5,926 bases of DNA. Source: Holosporales bacterium (GTDB lineage Bacteria; Pseudomonadota; Alphaproteobacteria; BNTO01). Positions 1 through 5,631 of the stretch are shown here, piece by piece (position 1 is the first letter of the stretch; every line of letters starts with the position of its first letter). Below the pieces are notes generated by a model. The model did not search any database and had not been told where the DNA came from. It was given only the letters and a program-made list of their open reading frames with translations. A program made the translations under genes and the position numbers. The stretch is taken from the NCBI GenBank assembly GCA_031290075.1, contig JAITOG010000078.1, positions 1 to 5,926 of the forward strand. Direction: 5' to 3'.

Positions 1-163
1 GGGATTTATAAGAGATATTTTTATGCAGGGGTGTAAGATTAACAATGCAGATGATTTTCCACAACCTCATAATTTGTTGTAGGAGGTTCACAAACACAAT
101 CTGTCTGATTAAAGATGAATTTTGGTATTATATGGACTTATACAGATTAAACTTTTATACAAT
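1..163. other. Left-edge spacer, no gene recognised
   Basis: I find no RNA gene or convincing coding region here. A short plus-strand open frame runs from the window edge to a TAG at 80-82, and a minus-strand frame starting with an ATG at 71 runs off the left edge. Neither has a recognisable product or a ribosome binding site, and both are short enough to be chance in AT-rich DNA. The stretch lies downstream of the secreted-protein gene. Confidence 0.4.
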
Positions 164-206
164 CCCATAAAGCACTGAAATATCCTTATATTTCAATGCT
201 TATGGG
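164..206 (-). terminator. Long hairpin after the secreted-protein gene, possible terminator
   Basis: Arms at 164-183 and 188-206 are complementary over about 19 pairs around a 4-base loop, with one bulged A. The only imperfect pair is C/A in plus-strand RNA but G.U in minus-strand RNA, so it folds slightly better in the direction of the upstream gene, whose stop is 27 bases away. The expected U-run after the stem is poor on the minus strand (ATTGTATAAAAG). On the plus strand the stem is followed by an A-run. It may work as a weak or factor-assisted terminator, or be a palindromic repeat of another kind. Confidence 0.45.
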
Positions 207-232
207 AAAAAATATTTTTAAAAATTATTCTT

Positions 233-1189
233 CTACTCTCCATAATCTGGGGAGGAAATCCCAAATCTCTTGCCTAATGGACCAGCAGCAGGGTCAATGT
301 ATATACCTTTTTCTGGATTTAGTTTTAGATAATCATGTTTTCCATCATATTTTTTCCAAACTCTTAATGAGGTGTTAAAAACTTTTTTTAACATTCCATA
401 AATAGATATTCTTTTTTTTTCTACTTGCGCATTTATAGATCTAAGAAAATTTCTGAACTCTTCTGTACATCTACCATACAAACCATCATCGGATTCCTTA
501 TCAAAGCTTTTGTAATCAAAATACCGTTTTTTGTCAATATCTTTTACAATTTCTTTTAAAATTGTTCCATTATCGATCTTATAAATGTCACAAAGGGGTT
601 GATAATCTTCATCATTTTTCTCACGACTTTCTATAAAATAAAATACTGTCCTATCCATTTGAGTTTCTAGCTGAGCTTCTAGCTGAGCTGTTTGAGTTTC
701 TAGCTGAGCTTCCTTCTCTTCTTCAATAAATTTCAAAGCCATGTTAGCAGCAGTTACATCTCCACCACGAATAGTTTTTCCAGTTTTTGGATTTAAAAGC
801 CCTCTACCAGTATCTATTGTAAACCCTGCATCTCTTAATTTATTACATAAAGCTCTGTCCCATGCTTTAAAAGGGGGTGTAGCAGGAGAAGGTACAACTG
901 CTGGTTTTGGGGGTGTAGCAGAAATTCGTTTCAAAGCCATGTTAGCAGCAGTTACATCCCCACCACGAATAGTTTCCTTAGTTTTTGGATTAAAAAGCGC
1001 TCTACCAGTATCTATTGTAAACCCTGCATTTCTTAATTCATTACATAAAGCTCTGTCCCATGCTTTAAAAGGGGGGTTCTTGGTAGCAGCAGGAGTAGCT
1101 AATGCTGCATCAGCTTCCGGTTCAACCTCACCTGCATTCAAAATATTACCCAGACATAACACACCAAGTAACAAATATTTTTTGTTCAT
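233..1189 (-). CDS. Putative secreted protein with two 49-residue repeat modules
   Basis: I do not recognise a family for this 318-residue protein. The N-terminus (MNKKYLLLGVLCLGNILNA) is a typical Sec signal peptide, with likely signal peptidase I cleavage after Ala19; Cys12 is not in a good lipobox. Two modules, residues 39-87 and 105-153, match at 43 of 49 positions; each contains AWDRALCN and ends TIRGGDVTAANMALK. A Pro/Ala linker separates them. Residues about 154-178 form a Glu/Gln-rich, coiled-coil-like segment built from QLETQ/QLEAQ units. The remaining ~140 residues are charged and unfamiliar, ending in a Gly/Pro-rich tail. The ATG at 1189 is preceded by AGGA six bases upstream. The gene stands alone, with its own promoter region and a hairpin after its stop. 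Export to the periplasm or beyond is inferred. A host-interaction or adhesion role is possible but unproven. The C-terminal two-thirds could be a known domain that I cannot identify by eye. Confidence 0.85.
   Translation of the reverse strand: MNKKYLLLGVLCLGNILNAGEVEPEADAALATPAATKNPPFKAWDRALCNELRNAGFTIDTGRALFNPKTKETIRGGDVTAANMALKRISATPPKPAVVPSPATPPFKAWDRALCNKLRDAGFTIDTGRGLLNPKTGKTIRGGDVTAANMALKFIEEEKEAQLETQTAQLEAQLETQMDRTVFYFIESREKNDEDYQPLCDIYKIDNGTILKEIVKDIDKKRYFDYKSFDKESDDGLYGRCTEEFRNFLRSINAQVEKKRISIYGMLKKVFNTSLRVWKKYDGKHDYLKLNPEKGIYIDPAAGPLGKRFGISSPDYGE
658..710. repeat. Short tandem repeats coding for QLETQ/QLEAQ units
   Basis: A 20-base unit (plus strand, TTTGAGTTTCTAGCTGAGCT) occurs at 658-677 and 691-710, and its last 12 bases recur at 678-689. 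All are in frame with the secreted-protein gene and encode the Glu/Gln-rich linker after its second module. The 33-base period is a multiple of three, so gain or loss of a unit would keep the frame. Confidence 0.85.
731..877. repeat. Internal coding repeat, module 2
   Basis: This 147-base segment encodes residues 105-153 of the secreted protein. It matches the segment at 929-1075 at 138 of 147 positions by my direct comparison, in the same orientation and with a 198-base period. Confidence 0.92.
929..1075. repeat. Internal coding repeat, module 1
   Basis: This 147-base segment encodes residues 39-87 of the secreted protein and is the partner of 731-877. Seven codons differ between the copies; six of those change the amino acid (E/K, N/D, A/G, F/L, K/G, E/K) and one is silent. 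Confidence 0.92.
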
Positions 1190-1232
1190 AATTGATCCTA
1201 TAAAAATAATCCATCCATCTATTATTTAGAAT

Positions 1233-1260
1233 AATATAATTATAGTTAATAAAACGTTAA
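1233..1260 (-). promoter_or_regulatory. Candidate sigma-70 promoter for the secreted-protein gene
   Basis: Reading the minus strand, TTAACG (1260-1255) and TATATT (1238-1233) are separated by 16 bases, matching the consensus at 4/6 and 5/6. An overlapping perfect TATAAT (1244-1239) is an alternative -10 but has only a poor -35. AT-rich DNA yields such matches easily, so this is tentative. Confidence 0.35.
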
Positions 1261-1261
1261 T

Positions 1262-1286
1262 AATGCGAATATATTTGCAAGTATTT
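1262..1286 (-). promoter_or_regulatory. Shared upstream motif, copy 1
   Basis: On the minus strand this reads AAATACTTGCAAA, six bases, then CGCATT. The same two blocks, with a three-base gap, occur on the plus strand at 5738-5759 upstream of the right-edge gene. Here the motif lies directly upstream of the candidate promoter. A regulator binding site is an inference; it does not fit as a -35 element. Confidence 0.3.
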
Positions 1287-1402
1287 TTTATTTTCTTTAT
1301 TTACTTTGTAATATATTTTTACAAAAAAAAAGCATTTCATTTTTATTTTTTCCATAAATAAAAACAATTTGCCAGATATGCTTCCTTTGTTTTTATGTGA
1401 GA

Positions 1403-1500
1403 TATATCCTCAAACCCCAAAAAATTGCGGATTCAAACTTCTTGGATTTAAAAGGATTTGCAGTAATTAAAATCCGCATTCTTTGGGAGCCCCAGTATAT
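1403..1500 (-). repeat. Palindromic repeat element, copy A
   Basis: This ~98-bp element is repeated in inverted orientation at 5403-5497. By hand alignment the copies are about 88% identical, including a perfect 35-base match (1411-1445). The element is itself an imperfect palindrome: GCGGATTCAAA at 1427-1437 pairs with TTAAAATCCGC at 1467-1477, and the similarity extends outwards through the A/T and C/G runs. It resembles the small dispersed palindromes seen in Rickettsiales and related genomes, but I cannot assign it to a named family. Confidence 0.85.
1419..1477 (-). terminator. Candidate rho-independent terminator for phzF-miaA, within copy A
   Basis: In minus-strand RNA, GCGGAUUUUAA pairs with UUUGAAUCCGC (10 of 11 positions, one a G.U wobble) around a loop of about 29 bases and is followed by AA and six U. 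It begins about 54 bases after the miaA stop. The long loop weakens the case, but the stem plus U-tract layout is right, and no other terminator candidate lies between miaA and the next gene. Confidence 0.5.
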
Positions 1501-1531
1501 AGCTCTCAATTTATTAAAAACAGCTTCTATT

Positions 1532-2485
1532 TCATGCACTTAAGGCATACAGGTTTTTCAAAATCATAGAAGCTTGGTTTTGCGGAGAATCATTAGGAAT
1601 TAGAATAATATCACCTGCATTGTATTGCGTTCTAAACCAGGTTTGCTGACGTTTTGCATATTGGCAAGTACTCTTAATAACATTTTTTATAGCAGTTTCT
1701 AAAGGACATTTTCCGTCTATATATTGCTTAAATTCTTGAAAACCAATTGTATTTAAAAGAGGAGAAAATTTTCCATGAGAAAATTCTATAAAATTTTTTA
1801 TTTCTTCAATAACCCCCATTTCCACCATTTTCCAACAACGCTGTGTTATCCGGTCTTGTAATTTCTGGCGGTCAAGGTCAATTACGAAAAGCGGAGATTT
1901 AGGCGCGTCAATTTTTCTCCGAGGTTCTTGCTGCCAGGAAATAATGGAGCGTCCTGTTTGCTCAAATACCTCCCATGCGCGCAATAATCTTTGGGTATGG
2001 TTAGGATGTATTCTTCCTGCAATTAAAGGATCTTTTTTAACAATGCAAGCATATAGAGCTGTTTCCCCAGATGAAGTAATTAAAGCTTTTCCTTGCTGGC
2101 GAACTTGGTATCTTACACTTTCAGAGATTTCAGGAATTGGAGTTAACCCATAAATTAAAGAACTTAAGTATAATCCCGTTCCTCCAACAGTAACAAAAAC
2201 ATTAGAATTATTTTCTTCCAACAAATTACTAACTAAATTAAGCCAATTGGCAGCTGATTGAGTTTTATCATAGTCATAAATACCATACAAATTATGTTTT
2301 ACCAATTTCATGTCATCTTGCGTTGGATTAGCTGTTAGGATAGGAAGATCTTTGTAAAGTTGCCGGCTATCAGCATTAACAACTTCTCCCTCTAAAGCTA
2401 CAGCAAACTCAATAGCAATATCAGATTTTCCACTTGCAGTTGCTCCTCCCAAAGGAATTATAGTTTTTTCACTAAAATAAATCAT
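1532..2485 (-). CDS. miaA: tRNA dimethylallyltransferase (MiaA)
   Basis: MiaA transfers the dimethylallyl group from DMAPP to N6 of adenosine-37 in cytoplasmic tRNAs that read codons beginning with U, the first step towards ms2i6A. The 317-residue length is normal for the family. Visible landmarks are the P-loop GATASGKS (14-21; the usual Pro after the first Gly is Ala here), the substrate motif NADSRQLY (37-44), GGTGLYLSSL (101-110), HPNHTQRLLRAWEVFEQTGR in the middle, a TIGFQEFKQYIDG segment, and the C-terminal YAKRQQTWFRTQ (276-287). The ATG overlaps the stop of the PhzF gene as ATGA, so translational coupling is likely; only a weak GAAGAAGA lies upstream as a ribosome binding site. It is the last gene of its transcript, followed by a palindromic repeat with terminator layout. 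The family assignment is secure. Confidence 0.97.
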   Translation of the reverse strand: MIYFSEKTIIPLGGATASGKSDIAIEFAVALEGEVVNADSRQLYKDLPILTANPTQDDMKLVKHNLYGIYDYDKTQSAANWLNLVSNLLEENNSNVFVTVGGTGLYLSSLIYGLTPIPEISESVRYQVRQQGKALITSSGETALYACIVKKDPLIAGRIHPNHTQRLLRAWEVFEQTGRSIISWQQEPRRKIDAPKSPLFVIDLDRQKLQDRITQRCWKMVEMGVIEEIKNFIEFSHGKFSPLLNTIGFQEFKQYIDGKCPLETAIKNVIKSTCQYAKRQQTWFRTQYNAGDIILIPNDSPQNQASMILKNLYALSA

Positions 2486-3330
2486 AAATCTTCTTCATTT
2501 TCATTAAATAAATCATTGTTGAACGACCAATCATTTGTATTGCGTAATGTTCCGCTAGCAGAAACTATACAATTCCCTGAAATATCAACACATTCACCTT
2601 CACATTTAACAGAAATAATACTTTTCTGTTCTGCAGATTGAATTGCTGTAAATTGAGAGCGGTTAAGACGTTGTTCCCAATATGGTCCTAAAAAGCAATG
2701 ATTCCAAACAGTTGCATAATCTTCTTTTATTCCATAATTTGGAGCAAAGAACCTGGACGCAAAATCATAGGAAACATCATTTCCATACTCAGCAGTTATA
2801 ACAATACCGCTGCATGGAATTTTCTCAAATTTAGCAATATCAGGTTCTAATTTCATGACTTGCTTTACACTAAACAATTCAACAATATAAATTTGATCGC
2901 ACTTACTAACAGAAATTGGAGGAATTCCTAAAGCACTTATTAACCTTTCAGGGGCAGCAACAGGAGAATCAAGCATTCTTTTTGTTTTAATTGAGATTTT
3001 CCCTTCGCTTCTGGTAATTGGTAAAACGCCCAGTGGAGTATCAAAATAAATTGTTTCTCCAATACCATCAATCGCTAATTCATTCCACAAAACATGCGCA
3101 GCTGCCAATAAACCATGACCGCAAATACTTTCATTTGAAAAAGGTGTGAACCATTGAATCTGAAAATGAGGTAAAGCAGAAAAAGAAATAAAAACAGTTT
3201 CATTAACATGAAATTCTTTTGCTATTTTTTGAAGAATTTGTGGCCTTAAGTTTTCTTTTAATAAGCAAACTACTGCAGTATTTCCGCCAAATAAAGAGGA
3301 AGAAAAAGTATCTATAATCCAAAATTGCAT
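2482..3330 (-). CDS. PhzF-family isomerase/epimerase-like protein
   Basis: PhzF-fold proteins have two similar domains (diaminopimelate epimerase-like) and include the phenazine enzyme PhzF and many uncharacterised isomerases. The 282-residue length fits. Recognisable landmarks are DTF(S/x)GGNTAVVCLL near the N-terminus, NETVF (43-47, with Glu44 at the position of the catalytic Glu45 of PhzF), WFTPFSNESICGHGLLAAAHVL (CGHG 70-73, His72), and FASRFFAPNYGIKED (190-204). The usual EDPVTGSAH motif reads EDYATVWNH here: the Asp (204) and His (211) remain, but Gly-Ser-Ala is Val-Trp-Asn, so the family's active-site Ser is Trp209. The ATG is secure: AGGAGG sits eight bases upstream. It overlaps miaA by four bases. 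No phenazine genes are nearby, so phenazine synthesis is unlikely; the substrate is unknown and activity may be altered or lost. Confidence 0.88.
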   Translation of the reverse strand: MQFWIIDTFSSSLFGGNTAVVCLLKENLRPQILQKIAKEFHVNETVFISFSALPHFQIQWFTPFSNESICGHGLLAAAHVLWNELAIDGIGETIYFDTPLGVLPITRSEGKISIKTKRMLDSPVAAPERLISALGIPPISVSKCDQIYIVELFSVKQVMKLEPDIAKFEKIPCSGIVITAEYGNDVSYDFASRFFAPNYGIKEDYATVWNHCFLGPYWEQRLNRSQFTAIQSAEQKSIISVKCEGECVDISGNCIVSASGTLRNTNDWSFNNDLFNENEEDL

Positions 3331-3460
3331 ATTATTTACCTCCTCAGCAACACAACAAGTTTATTGTAGCTGAATATTATTTGCAAATATAGATATTTAA
3401 AATAAGCGCAAATTTCATGCTATTAGTAATTAATTCCTATATTTAATTAAAACATGGCTA
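3331..3460. promoter_or_regulatory. Spacer upstream of phzF with a strong ribosome binding site
   Basis: The minus strand carries AGGAGG at 3344-3339, eight bases before the phzF ATG, which fixes that start. Further upstream, TACAAT and a TTTGCAAA palindrome (around 3380-3390) are present, but no -35 box is convincing. I cannot say whether phzF-miaA has its own promoter here or is read through from the DUF2608 gene. No clear terminator follows the DUF2608 stop; the only hairpin there is a short A/T-only stem. Confidence 0.5.
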
Positions 3461-4237
3461 TCAAACATTAGAACAATTTTTAACTTTTTCATAAATTGGA
3501 AACCAAGATGCCTTAAATTCTTCTAAACTAACTTTCTCTTCTAATTTTGTCATGCTCATACCATATTCTATAGATAAATACGGCATTTTTTGTTCCTCCA
3601 AAACTACAGCTACACTATTAATATTTTCCTTCAGATCATCAATAAAAACTACTTTTTTAGGATATTTTTTACATTTTTTTAAAAAAGCTACTAAAATACG
3701 TCCTTTTGTTGCTTCTCCAACAGTTCCATTTCCGGATATCATACCATTATAATATGTGGGAAAATTACCTCTAAAAGATGAGAATTCAGTAAAGCAAAAA
3801 TCAGTTTCTTCACACGCATCGGAAAAATCAAACCCCTTTTTTTTAAGCAAGTTATATCTAAAAATATCAAAACGTTTATGTTCAAATAATTTCCCTGGTC
3901 CTGCAGCCGTTAAAGTAATAACAGTTCCACCTTTTTTTTTGAAATTATTAAAACATTCTAGTGTTTTCTCTTCTCGAATTTTAGAAGGGCCAGACACAGC
4001 CAAATTCCACATTGCTTCTTCTTTTTCTCTAGATAAAGTAGACGCTAATTCGTTTAAAAAGCTTCTATGGGCTTCTAAGGAACAAGAGCAAAAAGCTTTA
4101 TTTACAGGATAAACCAGCGTTTGGTCTATGTCAAAAACAATTAAAGTATCTTCTAAATTATTAGAGCAAAAATCAAGGGTTTTATTGTAAATATCTTCTA
4201 TTTTATTCATACATAAAATTTGCGATTCATTATTCAT
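3461..4237 (-). CDS. DUF2608 family HAD-like protein
   Basis: This 258-residue protein has the four HAD-superfamily motifs in order: motif I VFDIDQTLVYP (Asp36 nucleophile and Asp38), motif II TLTAAGPG (Thr110), motif III in GEATKGRIL (Lys178), and motif IV FIDDLKEN (Asp200-Asp201). The ordering, and the pattern of ATKG followed by a downstream FIDD, are typical of the DUF2608 family found in intracellular bacteria such as Legionella and Coxiella. All catalytic residues are present, so metal-dependent phosphatase activity is plausible; the substrate is unknown. There is no signal peptide or membrane segment, so it is probably cytoplasmic, whereas many relatives are predicted to be exported. 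The ATG at 4237 overlaps the end of the TPR gene by eight bases and has AGAGGA about five bases upstream; Met10 is a weaker alternative start. Confidence 0.87.
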   Translation of the reverse strand: MNNESQILCMNKIEDIYNKTLDFCSNNLEDTLIVFDIDQTLVYPVNKAFCSCSLEAHRSFLNELASTLSREKEEAMWNLAVSGPSKIREEKTLECFNNFKKKGGTVITLTAAGPGKLFEHKRFDIFRYNLLKKKGFDFSDACEETDFCFTEFSSFRGNFPTYYNGMISGNGTVGEATKGRILVAFLKKCKKYPKKVVFIDDLKENINSVAVVLEEQKMPYLSIEYGMSMTKLEEKVSLEEFKASWFPIYEKVKNCSNV

Positions 4238-5159
4238 TTTTTCCTCTTTTTTGTTTTTTAATATTATTTTTCTGCTTTTGAACTTTTTTCGTTTTATCTT
4301 TTACAGGTTTAGTTTCTTTTTTATTATTTTGAATTTTTTCCTCATTTGCTTTTTCTTCTGTAATTTCACTTTCAATGCTGCTAGTACTACCACCGCTGCT
4401 AGTGCTACTGCTGTCTAACTTATCTTGAACAGCTTGAATCATAATACTAACCCGCAAATACATTCCCTCTGGAGTATTTGAATTCTTACTGATGAAATCG
4501 AAAGATTCTCGAGCTTTTTTATAGTCTTGAATTTTATAGTAAACAAGCCCTTCTAATTCCTTTGCCATTAAGAAAAGGCCATTATCAGTTTGCTTACATT
4601 TAGATAATATTTCTAATAATTCTTTGGCTTTTTCAGGAGAAATTTCAGATTTTATTTCTTGTAATAAGGCATTTGCATATAAAATTCTTGCTAAATCTCT
4701 AAGGTAAACAGGAGCTCTTCTATCTGAAAAAACTGAATTATATATTTCCTTAATTTTTTCAACATTTCCTTCAAAATCTGACTTAGCCAGCAAACCAGCT
4801 TGATACATTTTTGCTAGAACAGAATAACTTCGCCTATTTTTTGAAGATAAATATGACATTAATGAAATTGCTTCGTCTATTTTCCCATTTTCTGCAACAG
4901 ATTGAGCTTTAATAAATTGCAAAGCAAATTCCTCTTTTTTATTTGTATCATACCTATACCAAAAATTAAGCACAACAATAACAGTAAGAATAGCTGAGAC
5001 TATAGTTAATATTAACTTTCCATACTTTTTCCAAATAAGTTGATATTTTTCAAGTTTTATATCTTTTTTAATGTCTTCTAAGAACTCATCAAAAACAATA
5101 TCTTTTTCCTGATCCTCTTTATTAAAGTCTTTGTTTTTCACTATTTTCACAATAAACAA
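4230..5159 (-). CDS. YfgM/TPR_21-type membrane-anchored tetratricopeptide protein
   Basis: The layout is a charged N-terminus with DEFLEDIKKDIKLEKYQLIWKK-type sequence (about 24-45), one transmembrane helix (about 48-68), a helical TPR-like domain (about 75-245), a Ser/Thr/Gly linker (250-261) and a Lys/Glu-rich tail to 309. This matches the TPR_21/YfgM family, single-pass inner-membrane proteins; E. coli YfgM associates with SecYEG and PpiD and aids envelope protein maturation. The same role here is inferred. At 309 residues it is longer than E. coli YfgM (about 206), mainly because of the tail and N-terminus. The start is unclear: no ATG is available, a TAG lies two codons upstream of the TTG at 5159, and GTG at 5150 or 5141 would also serve. 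None has a ribosome binding site. A good promoter ends close by, so the mRNA leader is very short. It overlaps the DUF2608 gene by eight bases. Confidence 0.8.
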   Translation of the reverse strand: MFIVKIVKNKDFNKEDQEKDIVFDEFLEDIKKDIKLEKYQLIWKKYGKLILTIVSAILTVIVVLNFWYRYDTNKKEEFALQFIKAQSVAENGKIDEAISLMSYLSSKNRRSYSVLAKMYQAGLLAKSDFEGNVEKIKEIYNSVFSDRRAPVYLRDLARILYANALLQEIKSEISPEKAKELLEILSKCKQTDNGLFLMAKELEGLVYYKIQDYKKARESFDFISKNSNTPEGMYLRVSIMIQAVQDKLDSSSTSSGGSTSSIESEITEEKANEEKIQNNKKETKPVKDKTKKVQKQKNNIKKQKRGKNE

Positions 5160-5174
5160 TAACTATTTTGTTAC

Positions 5175-5203
5175 ATTCTAACCGATAGTCTGTTTAATCG
5201 CAA
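5175..5203 (-). promoter_or_regulatory. Sigma-70-like promoter for the TPR-DUF2608 operon
   Basis: On the minus strand TTGCGA (5203-5198) and TAGAAT (5180-5175) are 17 bases apart, matching the consensus at 4/6 and 5/6 with ideal spacing. Transcription would start near 5168, only about 9 bases before the TTG at 5159, 18 before the GTG at 5150 and 27 before the GTG at 5141. It may drive all four minus-strand genes. Confidence 0.5.
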
Positions 5204-5250
5204 TATTTGGGAAAGGGAAAATTATTTAGTCTCAAGTCATTGTGGTATAA

Positions 5251-5550
5251 GAAGCTGTCTTCATGGATAATTTAAGTGAGATTTTAAAGGAAAAACGGAG
5301 AGCAGAACCGGAGAACCGGAGTGTACTTTGACGTACATAAGGAGGCATTGGGGAAATCTGTGATTTCCCCCAAACCCCATGGATTCAAGCACCGGATTTG
5401 ACATATACCGGGGCCCCCAAAGAATGCGGATTTAAATTGCTACCAATCCTTGAAACCCAAGAAGTTTGAATCCGCAATTTTTTGGGGTTTGGGTATAATC
5501 CGAATTTGATGTAAAAACCCCTAAGTTAAAATATCCATGAAGACAGGTTC
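5251..5550. mobile_element. MITE-like non-autonomous element, 300 bp
   Basis: The ends are imperfect terminal inverted repeats: 5251-5280 (GAAGCTGTCTTCATGGATA...) matches the reverse complement of 5521-5550 at 26 of 30 positions. The element is flanked on both sides by TAA (5248-5250 and 5551-5553), consistent with a 3-bp target duplication of the TNA type made by some IS5-family subgroups (IS1031/IS427-like). That family link is an inference from end structure only. It encodes no transposase; the longest start-to-stop frame I noted is 22 codons (5263-5331). Inside are an 8-base tandem repeat (GAACCGGA, 5305-5320), a perfect 9-bp stem (5350-5358 with 5362-5370), and the second palindromic repeat. 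It lies in the spacer, 91 bases upstream of the TPR start, and breaks no visible gene. Confidence 0.7.
5403..5497 (+). repeat. Palindromic repeat element, copy B
   Basis: This is the inverted partner of 1403-1500, about 88% identical, and is located inside the MITE-like element. It folds into a long stem: 5415-5436 pairs with 5465-5487 with one bulged A and two G.U-type positions, around a 28-base loop. The inner arm GCGGATTTAAA/TTTGAATCCGC followed by AATTTTTT would read as a terminator on the plus strand, but no plus-strand gene precedes it here. Confidence 0.82.
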
Positions 5551-5631
5551 TAATTTCATTGATCTATCTTTTAAGTAATAGATTCAATAATTTAAATAGT
5601 CCATACAGAAAAAAATATTTTTTTATATAAG

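Larger units (their letters stand above)
1190..1531. other. Spacer between the secreted-protein gene and miaA
   Basis: This spacer of about 340 bases has no credible coding region. It contains, left to right, the leader and promoter region of the secreted-protein gene, a TTGCAA-centred motif shared with the far-right spacer, a very AT-rich stretch (about 1287-1370), and a palindromic repeat that probably ends the phzF-miaA transcript. Confidence 0.75.

Noticed and set aside
2..82. Possible C-terminal tail of a plus-strand gene entering from the left
   Set aside because: Only 26 sense codons with no recognisable motif; such a length is expected by chance in one of six frames.
196..378. Plus-strand open frame of 60 codons
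   Set aside because: It mostly lies antisense to the 3' end of the secreted-protein gene, has no ribosome binding site and an uninformative translation.
741..1229. Plus-strand open frame of 162 codons
   Set aside because: It is the antisense shadow of the duplicated modules; its internal repeat is explained by the minus-strand gene, which has a signal peptide and a start site.
1340..1364. Perfect 9-bp A/T-only hairpin
   Set aside because: Made only of A and T in a very AT-rich stretch, with no stability or placement that suggests function.
1372..1527. Idea that copy A is also inside a decayed full-length MITE
   Set aside because: Only ACAGCTTC at 1520-1527 matches the terminal repeat, and the left side is not convincing; too little to call.
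1944..2153. Plus-strand open frame of 69 codons
   Set aside because: Antisense to the conserved core of miaA.
3421..3460. Terminator after the DUF2608 gene
   Set aside because: The only stem (TAATTAA with TTAATTA) is short, A/T-only and lacks a following U-run.
3552..4112. Two plus-strand open frames (3552-3752 and 3756-4112)
   Set aside because: Both lie wholly antisense to the DUF2608 gene, which has all four HAD motifs.
5263..5331. 22-codon plus-strand frame (MDNLSEILKEKRRAEPENRS...) in the MITE-like element
   Set aside because: Its ATG lies in the terminal inverted repeat, it has no ribosome binding site and no known product; probably incidental.
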